In this document: positions 53,329 through 62,962 of the stretch, piece by piece
Position numbering within the stretch: the stretch's first letter is position 1
How the letters are laid out: each line of letters opens with the position of its first letter
Assembly (NCBI GenBank): GCA_934255455.1
Contig: CAKQNS010000001.1
Location: 124,001 to 188,000 of the forward strand
Reading direction: 5' to 3'
DNA from: an uncultured Alphaproteobacteria bacterium
Lineage (GTDB): Bacteria > Pseudomonadota > Alphaproteobacteria > Rs-D84
Length of the DNA stretch: 64,000 nucleotides
The notes under the pieces: model-generated
What the model was told of the DNA's origin: nothing
Database searches by the model: none
Seen by the model: the letters and a program-made list of their open reading frames with translations, nothing else
Program-made: the position numbers and the translations under genes

Positions 53329-56300
53329 ATGTTGAAATTTTTCGTTCGCAGACCCGTCACAACAGTTATGTTTGTTTTGATGTGGGTCGTATTGGGTTTG
53401 GTTTCATTTCCAAAGATGAACATTGAACGCACACCGTCGTTGGACTTTCCAATGGTGACGGCATCGTTCGTGTATCCTGGGGCATCACCCGCAGAAATTG
53501 AATCACAGGTTATTAAAAAGGCCGAAGACGCCATGTCAGAGGTCGCAGGATTGAAAAAACTGACGTCCCAAGCATATGAAAACGGCGGTTATGTTATGGC
53601 CGAATTTAATCTGGGCGTAAATGTTAATGATAAATCCAGCGAGGTTAAATCAAAAATCGACGCACTGTCATCAGAATTCCCAGATGCGTTGAAACAACCC
53701 GTTGTTGAAAAATTGAATCCATTGCAAGAATCTGTGTTGGATATTGTTTTGCGTGGGGCATCGCCGCGTGATTTGCAAGAATATGTTGATAACATATTGG
53801 CAAATAAAATTACAGCAACCAAAGGCGTGGCCAGTGTGTCTGTATTCGGTGGTGAACAACGCGCAATTCGCGTTGAAATGAATCCTGAATTGATGGCGGC
53901 GCGTGGTGCGACGATTATGGACGTTGTGTCTGCATTGGCGGCGCGTAACCTGAATGTTCCAGGGGGCAAAATTGAAACATCTGCTAATTCTTTGAACGTT
54001 CGTTTTATTGGTGAATTTGCATCTGTTGATGAAATTGCAAATCTGCATTTGACCACGGCCGAAGGTGCGCGTTTCAAATTGTCTGACATCGCAACAATTA
54101 CAGACGCGGCGCGTGATATTGAAAATGGTGCGCGTTATAACGGCGAACCAGTTGTTATTGCATCAGTGGTCAAGGCATCTGATGGTAATGCAATCAAGAT
54201 TTCACAGGCATTGCGTAAAAAAATGCCAGAATTGCAGGCCGATATGCAGACCCGTTTCCCGACCGCCACAATGGAAATTATTTCAGATTCATCAACCGCG
54301 GTTGCGGACGAAACAAACAGTACTATTAACGGTATTGTTTTGGGTATCATATTTACTGTATTGGTTTTGTTGGCGTTTACACGTAACTGGCGTTCAACAA
54401 TTATCGCGGGTGTCGTGATTCCTGCGTCATTGGTTGCGGGCTTCTTCTTTATGGACGGCAGTGGGTTTACAATCAATGCAATGACACTGTTGGCGTATTC
54501 GTCGGCACTGGGTACATTGGTGTCAAACGCGATTATTATGATTGAATCCGCATTGCAAGAAATGCGCGCTGGCAAAGCCCCAGACGCCGCCGCAATTGAC
54601 GGTACGAAAAAGGTTGCAGTATCTGTTCTGGCGGGTGTCGGAACAAACGTCGTGGTGTTCTTGCCGTTGGCATTTATGGGCGGTATTGTTGGACAATTCA
54701 TGGTTCAGTTTGGTTTAACAGTTGTGTATTTGACACTGTTGTCATTGCTGTTCAGTTTCACGCTGACACCAATGATGATTGCAAAAATTTTGCGCCTGAC
54801 ATCATCTGATGCCGCGCCGAAAAAGGTTAAAAAGTCGGCAACAGCCCAGACAGAATCATCGGCGGTTGCGCGTTTGCACAAATGGTTTGATGTGCAGTAC
54901 AATCACCCATGGCGTGTTGTCGGTCTGGCGGTTGCAATCTTTATTGCGTCTATGTCATTGGTAAAGTTTGTTGGTAATGAATTTGCACCATCAACAGATA
55001 ACAATGAAATCAATATCACGGCGCGCGCACCAATGGGCGCAACATTTGAAAAATCACGTGATATTGCATCGCAAATCGAAGAACAGTTGCGTGATTTCAA
55101 AGAGGTTAAATCAACTTCTGTAAAAATCGGCGAACGCGGTCTGCAAAATATCAAGGTCAAGGTTGAATTGGTTGACCGTGATGACCGCAGATTGTCTGAC
55201 AAAGAATTGTCGCGTCGTATGTTGCCACGTCTGGCAACGATTCCAGATGTTGAAATCCAGATTCGTGCTGGTGCGTCTATGTCGTCATCTTTGTCGTCTG
55301 ATATGGTTTTGAACATCACTGGCGAAGACGATGCAAAACGCGAAGCATACGCCACGCGCGCAATTGAACTGATAAATCAAATACCAGAGGTGCAAAGTGC
55401 GGTTCGCGCCCAGCAGACCCCAGGCAATGAAATTAAATTTATTCCTGATGAAAACAAAATGAATTTCTGGGGTGTAAAAAATTCATATGCTGGTTCTACG
55501 TTGCGTACGGCATTGTTTGGTAACGACGATTACAAGTACAAAGAAGCGGGCGAAGAATATCCAATTATTTTGGAATTTGCAAAACCATTCAAGACCGCTG
55601 AAATGTTTGACAATGTGTACGTGAACTCGCAAAAGGGCATGGTTGCGTTGTCGTCGCTGGGTAAAATTGAAAACACCACCGCGACACCAAACATCAGCCG
55701 TTTGGATAAAAACAGAATTACCGAAATTGATATCAATATTGGTAAATCAACACTGGGGCCGGTTCAGGCAAAAATTCAGTCCGCATTGAAAACCATTGAT
55801 TGGGACACGGGTTACGGTGCTGAATTTGGTGGTATGTCCGAAATTCAGGACGAAACAACCGGTGAAATCGGTCAGGCGTTTTTCTTGGCAACCGTGTTGA
55901 CCTTTATGTTGCTGGCGGCGATTATGAACTCGCTGGCGCACCCATTCACAATCGCGACGTCAATTTTGACATCGTTCGCGGGCGTGTTTGTGATGCTGTT
56001 CTTGTCGGGTGCGTCCATGAACGTTGGTGCTATGTTGGCATTCGTTATGTTGGTCGGTCTGGTGGTGAATAATAATATTCTGGTGCTGGAACCAACAATC
56101 GCGCGTGTTAAAAATGGCGAAGATGCCAAATCCGCCCTGTGGACAGAACTGAACGATAAACGTTATATGGTGTTGATGACATCAATCGCGGTTATCACCG
56201 GTATGGTGCCCCAGTTGTGGTCAGCCGACGGTATGAAGGTCGCAATGGCTGCGGTTATGATTGGTGGTATGTTGGCCAGTTTGATATTCACATTCACACT

Positions 56301-56361
56301 GACGCCTGCGTTGTTCTTCTTGATAGAACGTGCGCGTCGTCGTCTGGCACGCAACAAATAA
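53329..56361 (+). CDS. RND-family transporter lacking proton-relay residues
   Basis: 1,010 residues with the AcrB/HAE layout: first helix FFVRRPVTTVMFVLMWVVLG, two porter domains, twelve helices and a docking domain. TM4, which in AcrB carries Asp407-Asp408 (LVDDAIVVVEN), reads LVSNAIIMIES here (Ser399, Asn400). TM10, which carries Lys940, reads GLVVNNNILVLE (Asn914). So all three relay residues are changed, arguing against ordinary proton-driven drug efflux. It may use another coupling or another task. AAGGGG precedes the ATG; a terminator follows. Export of lipids or envelope parts is possible. Confidence 0.88.
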   Translation: MLKFFVRRPVTTVMFVLMWVVLGLVSFPKMNIERTPSLDFPMVTASFVYPGASPAEIESQVIKKAEDAMSEVAGLKKLTSQAYENGGYVMAEFNLGVNVNDKSSEVKSKIDALSSEFPDALKQPVVEKLNPLQESVLDIVLRGASPRDLQEYVDNILANKITATKGVASVSVFGGEQRAIRVEMNPELMAARGATIMDVVSALAARNLNVPGGKIETSANSLNVRFIGEFASVDEIANLHLTTAEGARFKLSDIATITDAARDIENGARYNGEPVVIASVVKASDGNAIKISQALRKKMPELQADMQTRFPTATMEIISDSSTAVADETNSTINGIVLGIIFTVLVLLAFTRNWRSTIIAGVVIPASLVAGFFFMDGSGFTINAMTLLAYSSALGTLVSNAIIMIESALQEMRAGKAPDAAAIDGTKKVAVSVLAGVGTNVVVFLPLAFMGGIVGQFMVQFGLTVVYLTLLSLLFSFTLTPMMIAKILRLTSSDAAPKKVKKSATAQTESSAVARLHKWFDVQYNHPWRVVGLAVAIFIASMSLVKFVGNEFAPSTDNNEINITARAPMGATFEKSRDIASQIEEQLRDFKEVKSTSVKIGERGLQNIKVKVELVDRDDRRLSDKELSRRMLPRLATIPDVEIQIRAGASMSSSLSSDMVLNITGEDDAKREAYATRAIELINQIPEVQSAVRAQQTPGNEIKFIPDENKMNFWGVKNSYAGSTLRTALFGNDDYKYKEAGEEYPIILEFAKPFKTAEMFDNVYVNSQKGMVALSSLGKIENTTATPNISRLDKNRITEIDINIGKSTLGPVQAKIQSALKTIDWDTGYGAEFGGMSEIQDETTGEIGQAFFLATVLTFMLLAAIMNSLAHPFTIATSILTSFAGVFVMLFLSGASMNVGAMLAFVMLVGLVVNNNILVLEPTIARVKNGEDAKSALWTELNDKRYMVLMTSIAVITGMVPQLWSADGMKVAMAAVMIGGMLASLIFTFTLTPALFFLIERARRRLARNK

Positions 56362-56364
56362 AAG

Positions 56365-56387
56365 ACGGGGCATTGCCCCGTTTTTTT
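56365..56387 (+). terminator. Intrinsic terminator of the RND operon
   Basis: ACGGGGC/GCCCCGT stem (56365-56381) with an ATT loop and seven T. Confidence 0.9.
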
Positions 56388-56444
56388 ATTGCCCAATACG
56401 CAAAGATTGTTATAATACGCGCGAAATATCAAAAGGATTTGTAT

Positions 56445-57047
56445 ATGTTGATGAAACAAGATGTTGTTGTTTTTGATTTTGATGGCACGCTGTCGGCGCG
56501 TGATTCAAATGTGGAATTTGGTCGCTATTGCTTTCGCCATTCTGTGCGTCCATGGTTGTTTTTGCCATTGATGGGCGTTGCGGCGATTGTGCGTATGTTT
56601 AACCCAGCGGGCGTTTGGTGGCGCGAAAAAATGCGTCGCTTTTTAACCGCAGATATGGTGAAAAAATTCGCGCCTGATTTTATCAAGCAGCATAAAATGG
56701 AACGTTTTGGCTGGGCACGCGAACAGGTTGCCGCCGAACGCGCGGCGGGGCGCAGGGTGGTTCTGATTTCGGCCAGTGCGGATTACCTTGTCCCACAACT
56801 GGTGCGTGATATCAAATTTGATGCGGTGCTGACATCGCAAATGGACGCTGCGCGGCCTTGGAAATATAAATTCCTGTGCTGGGGCCAGAACAAGGTCGTT
56901 GCACTGGACACATGGGCATCAAAAAATAAAATCATACCGCGCGTCGTGCGCAGTTATTCGGACAGCCCATCTGATATGCCATTGATGGAAATTGCCGCCG
57001 AGCAGGTATGGGTTGATGCCAAAACAGGCCTGCGAAAACATGCCTAG
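56445..57047 (+). CDS. HAD-family (subfamily IB) phosphatase-like protein
   Basis: 200 residues. Motif I is VVVFDFDGTLSARDSN (both catalytic Asp), motif II is LISASADY and motif III/IV is SYSDSPSDMPLME, as in SerB-like HAD-IB hydrolases. A hydrophobic cap at 30-60 (FLPLMGVAAIVRMF) may dip into the membrane, as in relatives acting on lipid or sugar phosphates. AAAAGG precedes the ATG at 56445; TATAAT at 56411-56416 with TTGCCC 16 bp before it makes a promoter. Confidence 0.85.
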   Translation: MLMKQDVVVFDFDGTLSARDSNVEFGRYCFRHSVRPWLFLPLMGVAAIVRMFNPAGVWWREKMRRFLTADMVKKFAPDFIKQHKMERFGWAREQVAAERAAGRRVVLISASADYLVPQLVRDIKFDAVLTSQMDAARPWKYKFLCWGQNKVVALDTWASKNKIIPRVVRSYSDSPSDMPLMEIAAEQVWVDAKTGLRKHA

Positions 57048-57081
57048 GGCACAATGCAAATAAAACCGTTATAATTCGCAC

Positions 57082-57348
57082 ATGGTTATAACGGATTTTT
57101 TATATGATTTTTCGGTGGGTATCACATGCGCATTGATTGGTGCGTTGATAAGTATATTGCTGTCGCGTCGTAAAACGCGCCGCCTGACCAGTGAAATTGT
57201 CCTGCGTCGTCATGATTTAGACGCATTGCGATTGGAAAATAATCGATTACTGGAAACAATCAAGAACCGCGAAACCCAAATTCTGGAATTGCAACAGAAA
57301 ATCTTGGACGCGCATTCCCCCAAAAAAACCAAACGCCGCGGTAAATAG
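57082..57348 (+). CDS. Small membrane-anchored coiled-coil protein
   Basis: 88 residues: a helix at 10-28, a basic SRRKTRR stop-transfer segment, then a coiled coil (LDALRLENNRLLETIKNRET) and a basic tail. TATAAT (57070-57075) ends exactly 6 nt before the ATG, so it is leaderless. The layout echoes the N-terminus of the RmuC encoded next (anchor plus coiled coil), and the two may interact. Function unknown. Confidence 0.6.
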   Translation: MVITDFLYDFSVGITCALIGALISILLSRRKTRRLTSEIVLRRHDLDALRLENNRLLETIKNRETQILELQQKILDAHSPKKTKRRGK

Positions 57349-57406
57349 TGCGGCTGGCTTGCTATTTGGTTTTTTTATTGTATAATCCCCGAAAAGAGGT
57401 TTCCGT

Positions 57407-58642
57407 ATGGATTTTATTGCTTTTTTCGTTGGGACTGCGGTTGGGTGCATACTGGGGTCATTGGTCACGGCATTGCTTGCCAAACACCCCGATGACAGCC
57501 GTATAGAGGTTGCACAATTAAAGGCCTTGTTACAGCAACAGCGCGGCGAAATTGAACGCATGCGCGCTGAAAACAGTGCATTACAACAGAGTGCCGCCGA
57601 AAAAAAGCAAGAGGTTGAAACCCTGACGCATATTCGCGAAAAAATGTTGAATGATTTCAAGGCGATTTCCAGTGAACTGATTGAAAAACAAAAAGAATCT
57701 GTCACAGAGACCCAGAAAATCGTGCTGACCCCCGTCCAGAATGAAATGAAGGCATTGAAAGAGGGCTTTGAACAGAAAGTCACGGAAATGTTAAAGACCA
57801 CGACGGAAAACAAAACCAGCATAGATGAACAAATCAAGAATATGCTGAATAAAAGCGAGTCATTACAGCAAGAGGCAACCAATCTGGCCAATGCGTTGAA
57901 AAATAAAAAAAGTCAGGGCTGCTGGGGCGAAATGTATCTGGAAAATATTCTGGAAATGCTGGGCTTTGTCGAAGGCGTTGATTACACCAAGGAAGAATTT
58001 ACCCGTGTCGACGATGGAAAAAATATTCGACCTGATTTTATTGTGAATCTGCCGGGGAATCGCCGTATTATCATTGATTCCAAGGTTTCTATGGAAAGTT
58101 ATCTGCAATACGAAAATGCCGAAACCGACGAAGAACGTGAAAAGTATGCCAAGGATTTTGTCGCCGCGACCGAGGCACATATAAACGAACTGTCCGACAA
58201 AGATTACCAGAAAAAGGTCAAAGATTCTGGTCTGGATTATGTGTTTATGTTTATGCCTTTGGAATCCGCGTATGTGTTGGCAATGCGCAGAAAGCCGGAA
58301 CTGTATTCCAGTGCGCAAAATAAAAACGTCGCGATTATCACATCGTCGCTGTTGTTCCCGATGCTGAAAACCGTGGAACTGTTGTTAAAGATGGACAAAC
58401 AGAACAAGAATGTGACCGAAGTTATTGCGCTGGTCAACGATTTGTATGAAAAATATTCTGGGTTTATTGATAACTTTAACACGGTTGGCAGAAGCATAGA
58501 CACGGCCATGAAAGCATATAACAATGCGCGCGGGCAACTGACCGATGGACGCGGAAATATGTCCAGATTGTTCGACAGAATCAAAGAAAAAAGTGGTATA
58601 ACAACTAATAAAAAAATCGCATTGGAATATAAAGATGAATAA
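57407..58642 (+). CDS. rmuC: DNA recombination protein RmuC
   Basis: 411 residues: an N-terminal helix (3-24), a coiled coil to about residue 175, then the RmuC nuclease-like domain with SQGCWGEMYLENILEMLGF, RPDFIVNLPGNRRIIIDSK (the restriction-endonuclease-like D...DxK core) and DYVFMFMPLESAYVLA. RmuC limits inversions at short inverted repeats, of interest here because inverted repeats abound. TATAAT at 57381 and AGAGG give promoter and ribosome site. It overlaps def by 8 nt. Confidence 0.93.
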   Translation: MDFIAFFVGTAVGCILGSLVTALLAKHPDDSRIEVAQLKALLQQQRGEIERMRAENSALQQSAAEKKQEVETLTHIREKMLNDFKAISSELIEKQKESVTETQKIVLTPVQNEMKALKEGFEQKVTEMLKTTTENKTSIDEQIKNMLNKSESLQQEATNLANALKNKKSQGCWGEMYLENILEMLGFVEGVDYTKEEFTRVDDGKNIRPDFIVNLPGNRRIIIDSKVSMESYLQYENAETDEEREKYAKDFVAATEAHINELSDKDYQKKVKDSGLDYVFMFMPLESAYVLAMRRKPELYSSAQNKNVAIITSSLLFPMLKTVELLLKMDKQNKNVTEVIALVNDLYEKYSGFIDNFNTVGRSIDTAMKAYNNARGQLTDGRGNMSRLFDRIKEKSGITTNKKIALEYKDE

Positions 58643-59144
58643 ATTGCAAATGAAACTTTGCGGGGATTTGGTTTTGCGTGAAAAATGTGCACCAATTACC
58701 AAAATCACACCGGAAATACTGAATACTATGGACGAAATGATTGGCATGATGCGTGACCAATCGGGTGTTGGTTTGGCCGCGCCACAGGTTGGTATGTTAC
58801 AGCGTTTCTTGGTTATGATGAATCCTGATACCGAACAGGTATTCAGAATGATAAATCCTAAAATCGTTTCGCGCAGTGCCGATACCTGCACTATGGAAGA
58901 GGGGTGTTTGTCCGTGCTGGGGCCTGACAATCTGCCGGTGTATTCTAATGTGACGCGTCCTGCATCGGTCGTTGTTGAATGGACCGATGAAAATGGCGCG
59001 CCCCAGGGCGCAGAAATGTCCGGCCTGCCGGCGCGAATTGTTCAACATGAAACCGACCATCTGGATGGAATTTTGTTTATTGATTATCTGTCGCCGGTGC
59101 GTCGCGAAATGGTTATGCGCAAGGTAAGGAAGCACAAAGCATGA
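58635..59144 (+). CDS. def: Peptide deformylase
   Basis: 169 residues, iron-dependent removal of the formyl group from nascent chains. All three motifs are present: GVGLAAPQVG, EEGCLSV (metal-binding Cys) and QHETDHLDG (metal-binding His pair and catalytic Glu, with Thr replacing the usual Ile or Met). Starts inside rmuC's last codons and overlaps fmt by 4 nt (ATGA), coupling the two formyl-cycle enzymes. Confidence 0.95.
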   Translation: MNKLQMKLCGDLVLREKCAPITKITPEILNTMDEMIGMMRDQSGVGLAAPQVGMLQRFLVMMNPDTEQVFRMINPKIVSRSADTCTMEEGCLSVLGPDNLPVYSNVTRPASVVVEWTDENGAPQGAEMSGLPARIVQHETDHLDGILFIDYLSPVRREMVMRKVRKHKA

Positions 59145-59950
59145 AACTGGTTTTAATGGGCACGCCCGAATTTGTTGTGCCAATGTTTGATGCAATTTAT
59201 AATGCCGGTCATGAAATTATGGCGGTGTTTACGCGCGGTCCCAAACCCGTTGGACGTAAACAGATTTTAACAAAATCGCCCGTGCAATTGTGGGCGGAAT
59301 CAAAAAACATTCCTGTATATAATCGCGCATCTGAATATAATTTTACGCCAGATATGGTTGTTGTTGTGTCGTATGGCGTGATATTGCGCGATAATGTTTT
59401 ATCGTCTGCGCCGTGTATAAATATTCACCCAAGTGCGTTGCCAAAATATCGCGGGGCGTCGCCAATTAAAACCGCAATTTATAATGGCGATGCGCACAGT
59501 GCGGTGTGTTTAATGCAAATAACCGCGGAAATGGATGCGGGCGATGTGTATATGCGGCGCGATTTTGAAATTGGTGAAAACGAAACGAACGACGACATTG
59601 AATTGCGTGTGTCAAAAATTGGTGCCGATATGTTGGTTGAATATTTGTCGCGTCCGTCGGAATATGCGCCGGTGCCGCAAACGGGCACGCCCACGTTTAC
59701 GCACAAATGGACGGGTGCGGACGAAGTTATTGATTGGTCGCGTGGCGCGCGTGCGATACATAACCAGATTCGCGCACTGGGGGCGGGGCGCACAAAAATC
59801 AACGGCATTGATGTTAAAATTTTGCGTACACGCGTTGCGCAAAATGGTGAATTGGAAATTTTGCAAATTCAACCCGCTGGCAAAAAACCGATGGATTGGA
59901 AAAGTTTTGTAAATGGCCTGCGTGGTCAAACGGTAAAAATAGGGGAATAA
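59141..59950 (+). CDS. fmt: Methionyl-tRNA formyltransferase
   Basis: 269 residues; the usual length is about 310. It formylates initiator Met-tRNA from 10-formyl-THF. Rossmann domain motifs: MGTPEFVVPMFDAI, INIHPSALPKYRGASPI (catalytic Asn and His) and MDAGDVY (catalytic Asp). The C-terminal OB domain is compact. Translation is coupled to def. The first helix is followed directly by ...FTRGPKPVGRKQILTKSPV, the tRNA-contacting loop, in a short form. Confidence 0.93.
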   Translation: MKLVLMGTPEFVVPMFDAIYNAGHEIMAVFTRGPKPVGRKQILTKSPVQLWAESKNIPVYNRASEYNFTPDMVVVVSYGVILRDNVLSSAPCINIHPSALPKYRGASPIKTAIYNGDAHSAVCLMQITAEMDAGDVYMRRDFEIGENETNDDIELRVSKIGADMLVEYLSRPSEYAPVPQTGTPTFTHKWTGADEVIDWSRGARAIHNQIRALGAGRTKINGIDVKILRTRVAQNGELEILQIQPAGKKPMDWKSFVNGLRGQTVKIGE

Positions 59951-59952
59951 TT

Positions 59953-60138
59953 ATGAATGACAAAGGTATATCAGACAAAAAATATTGTATAAATTGTGGT
60001 CATTTGACATCGCATGAACGTTGGTTGGCATGTGGCAATTGCAATCTGTTTCGGTGGTTGTTTTATGGACCAAAATTGGTCGCGTGGAATGATACATGCC
60101 GCAGTTTTGTGGCCAAACAAAACGAACATCAACGATAG
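59953..60138 (+). CDS. Tiny Cys-rich protein 1 (zinc-ribbon-like)
   Basis: 61 residues beginning MNDKGISDKKYCINCGH. CINC and CGNC make a four-Cys knuckle pair, with a fifth Cys in NDTCRSF. Trp-rich middle. Separated from fmt by 2 bp. It resembles the next protein in Cys-Trp pattern and charged tail (...NEHQR against NNEKQR), so both may come from one duplication. A tiny zinc- or rRNA-binding protein is a guess only. Confidence 0.55.
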   Translation: MNDKGISDKKYCINCGHLTSHERWLACGNCNLFRWLFYGPKLVAWNDTCRSFVAKQNEHQR

Positions 60139-60147
60139 GTGGGTGGT

Positions 60148-60288
60148 ATGAACACGCAAACAAAAATGAATGCAAAATCGTGTATGGAATGTGCGCGGTG
60201 GTTGTGGTGTCAAAATTGGTCGCTGTTGCAATTGTTGAACCATGGCGTGTGTAAATGCTTTGTCCCAAATAATGAAAAACAGCGCTAG
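60148..60288 (+). CDS. Tiny Cys-rich protein 2
   Basis: 46 residues, below the usual calling size: MNTQTKMNAKSCMECARWLW, then CQNW and VCKCFV. Five Cys in CxxC and CxC arrangements. GGTGGG lies 6-11 nt before the ATG. It sits between tiny protein 1 (9 bp) and truA (21 bp) in one transcript. Confidence 0.55.
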   Translation: MNTQTKMNAKSCMECARWLWCQNWSLLQLLNHGVCKCFVPNNEKQR

Positions 60289-60309
60289 GATAAAAACGGG
60301 GACATACAG

Positions 60310-61068
60310 ATGACGCGGTATCGCATAACGATTGAATACGATGGCACAAACCTTATAGGGTGGCAAGAAAACCGCCAGGGCCCGTCGGTGCAATCTATTC
60401 TGCGTGATGCGGTTGAAAAATTTTGCGGTGCGCGTCCCGCTTTTGTTGCGGCGGGGCGTACCGATGCCGGCGTTCATGCAATTGCCATGGTTGCACATTT
60501 TGATTTGGATATGGACGCGGATGCAAACACCGTTATGCGCGCAATGAATTTTTATTTAACCGATATGCCTGTTTCCGTGTTGAGTTGCGAAATTGTGTCC
60601 GATGATTTCAGTGCGCGTTTTGATTGCATCGCGCGGCATTATAAATACATTGTGTTAAATCGTGCGGCGGCACCTGTGTTGGATAAAAATCGTGTGTGGT
60701 GGGTGCCGCGTAAATTAAATATGCGTGCCATGCGTGCGGCCGCGGCGCGTTTAATTGGACAGCACGATTTTACCAGTTTCCGTGCAACCCAGTGCCAGGC
60801 AAAAAGCCCGATAAAAACATTAGACACATGTAAAATCACGCGTCACGGCGACGCGGTCACATTTGAATTTTCGGCACGGTCTTTTCTGCATCACCAGGTG
60901 CGAAATATGGTTGGCACATTGGTTGAAATCGGATTGGGTAAACCGTACGATATTGATGAAATATTTGCCGCACACGCGCGCAGTGCGGCCGGACCTACGG
61001 CGCCGGCGGCGGGGTTATATTTTGTTTCGGCGGATTATGCCATGGGCGATGCGCCGGCGAATAAATAA
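60310..61068 (+). CDS. truA: tRNA pseudouridine synthase A
   Basis: 252 residues; makes pseudouridine at 38-40 of many tRNA anticodon arms. Catalytic Asp lies in GRTDAGVHA (residues 51-59), with IEYDGTNLIGWQ and FDCIARHYKYIV before and after it, and SFLHHQVRNMVGTL in the C-terminal half. GGGGACA is the ribosome site. The 3' end overlaps the convergent comEC by 74 bp. Confidence 0.95.
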   Translation: MTRYRITIEYDGTNLIGWQENRQGPSVQSILRDAVEKFCGARPAFVAAGRTDAGVHAIAMVAHFDLDMDADANTVMRAMNFYLTDMPVSVLSCEIVSDDFSARFDCIARHYKYIVLNRAAAPVLDKNRVWWVPRKLNMRAMRAAAARLIGQHDFTSFRATQCQAKSPIKTLDTCKITRHGDAVTFEFSARSFLHHQVRNMVGTLVEIGLGKPYDIDEIFAAHARSAAGPTAPAAGLYFVSADYAMGDAPANK

Positions 61069-62962
61069 CGCGGCCCGAACCATATATTACCAATCCATCA
61101 TTTAATATTTTGTGATTGCATTGCGGGCTGTCTATTTTGAAATACGACACGATATAGTCAATATTGTCGTCACGGCATAAATCAACCAAGTGTTTCGACA
61201 GTGGTACAAATTTCTGGATGTATGCCAATGTAAATTTAGGTGCGTGAAATATATACAGACCGTGGTCGTGTTTGCGGCGCGTGTTTTTCGTGCCGGTGGG
61301 TTCGCCATTTAATTGTTTCCATGTATCAAATGCAAAATAATGGTGTGATGCGCGCCCCTTGTTAAATTCCAATTGGCCGTTTTCAACAAATCCAACCAAT
61401 TCGTGATCGTATGTCGCATAGAACACCGGCCGCGGGGTGCATATTACATTTGTCACCCCAAATGTGGCAAGCAACGCAAACAAAATATAATTTATTTTTA
61501 CCCGTAATGGCCGCACGAACATCAATGACGCAAATGCCAATATGAACAGTACAATTGCCGTGTTTGACATATATGGCATATTCATACTGGCAAACGGTAA
61601 TTCGGTTATGTGTGTTGCAATTTGCAATGCAAAATTGTAAACGGCGTTACCCGCATCCAGTGGCCAATGCCACCCGGTTGGCGCGACGATTGTTCCAACG
61701 ATAACCAGTGGCATAATCGCAATTGAAAATATGGGCAGTAATACCAAATTGCCAATCAGACTGTATATCGGAAACGCACCAAAATGTGATATTACAAACG
61801 GGGCGGTGAACACCGTTGCAACAATTGATGTCATAGTTGCCGTATACAATATTTTTAATACCCAGTTTTGTGGAATGCGTGGTTTAACCGTGCCCCAAAA
61901 CCAAATCAGGCCAAATATTGCGGCAAATGATAATTGAAATCCGGCCTGCATTACATAATGTGGATTTATCAGAAATATAATCATCATAGCAATGCACACA
62001 TTGCGCATAGAAATCGCATTGCGGCCACATAAAAATGCGGCAAATACCAATGTTGCCATTAAAAATGCACGAATGGTTGCAACATCAATCCCCGACAGAA
62101 ACAGATAAAACAACAACCCAAACCACGCGCACACGGTCGCGGGTACCCGCGCCGGCACGCGGCGTGTGATTGGCGCAATCAATCGGAATATGCTGTAAAA
62201 TATTGCAAACAACCATCCGGACACTAATGTCATGTGAAATCCGCTGATTGACCAAACGTGCCCCACACCGGTGGCGGTCCAAATTGCGTTTTCTTCGCGC
62301 GGGACAATGTTTTTATATCCCAATACCAACGCGTCGGATAAAAAAGAATTTGCCGCACCGTGCAAATATTCGCGCAGTGTGTTTATGTTGTTGGCGTCAT
62401 TATGCGCCAATATTTCGTATTCGGTAATGAAACCGGTTGCAGTCAGGTTATTAAAATATGCCCATCGCGCATAGTCAAATGCCCCGGGTGCATAGGGCGG
62501 ATTTGGTCGGTTCAGGTTTGCGGTTGCGCGCACGGTATCCCCAATGTGCAACGGTGCATCATTTTGTATAACCGATGCGCGAATTGTGGCATGTGCGTCG
62601 CCCGCATTTATGTCTTGACCATCTATGCGCATAACAACGCGCGTTTTTGTGTCGGTGTAATCAATATTTTGAACCGTACCAACAACGGATGTGTCATGTA
62701 CATTGCGTGGCATCTGTGGCGTATTTACAAAATGTGTGAACGTCATGGCATACATAAACCCAAATGCAAACAATCCGCATGCCCGTACCAGTATTGGCAC
62801 GCGGCGCGCGCCCGCCACAATACCGAATAATGCGGCAAATATAAATGGGTATGGAATTTGGGGCTCGGCCCCAATGGAAAAATACAGCGCGGCGCCAAAC
62901 GCCATTAAAAACGGCACCCACAAAAATAAATTTTTAAATTGGTTATCTAACAACCCACGCAT
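60995..62962 (-). CDS. comEC: ComEC/Rec2-type DNA-uptake channel protein
   Basis: 655 residues from ATG 62962. TATAAT on the minus strand (62974-62969) with TTGCGA 18 bp before it lies 6 nt upstream, so this start replaces a longer frame beginning at 62998. N-terminal helices and an OB-like DUF4131 region (residues 90-200) are followed by the competence domain: GVGHVWSISGFHMTLVSG, FLFYLFLSGIDVATIRAFLM and INPHYVMQAGFQLSFAAIFG. The C-terminal 170 residues are not a metallo-beta-lactamase domain with HxHxDH, unlike B. subtilis ComEC. It imports single-stranded DNA in transformable species. A run of Pro ends the protein. Confidence 0.9.
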   Translation of the reverse strand: MRGLLDNQFKNLFLWVPFLMAFGAALYFSIGAEPQIPYPFIFAALFGIVAGARRVPILVRACGLFAFGFMYAMTFTHFVNTPQMPRNVHDTSVVGTVQNIDYTDTKTRVVMRIDGQDINAGDAHATIRASVIQNDAPLHIGDTVRATANLNRPNPPYAPGAFDYARWAYFNNLTATGFITEYEILAHNDANNINTLREYLHGAANSFLSDALVLGYKNIVPREENAIWTATGVGHVWSISGFHMTLVSGWLFAIFYSIFRLIAPITRRVPARVPATVCAWFGLLFYLFLSGIDVATIRAFLMATLVFAAFLCGRNAISMRNVCIAMMIIFLINPHYVMQAGFQLSFAAIFGLIWFWGTVKPRIPQNWVLKILYTATMTSIVATVFTAPFVISHFGAFPIYSLIGNLVLLPIFSIAIMPLVIVGTIVAPTGWHWPLDAGNAVYNFALQIATHITELPFASMNMPYMSNTAIVLFILAFASLMFVRPLRVKINYILFALLATFGVTNVICTPRPVFYATYDHELVGFVENGQLEFNKGRASHHYFAFDTWKQLNGEPTGTKNTRRKHDHGLYIFHAPKFTLAYIQKFVPLSKHLVDLCRDDNIDYIVSYFKIDSPQCNHKILNDGLVIYGSGRVIYSPAHRPWHNPPKQNITPPPAP

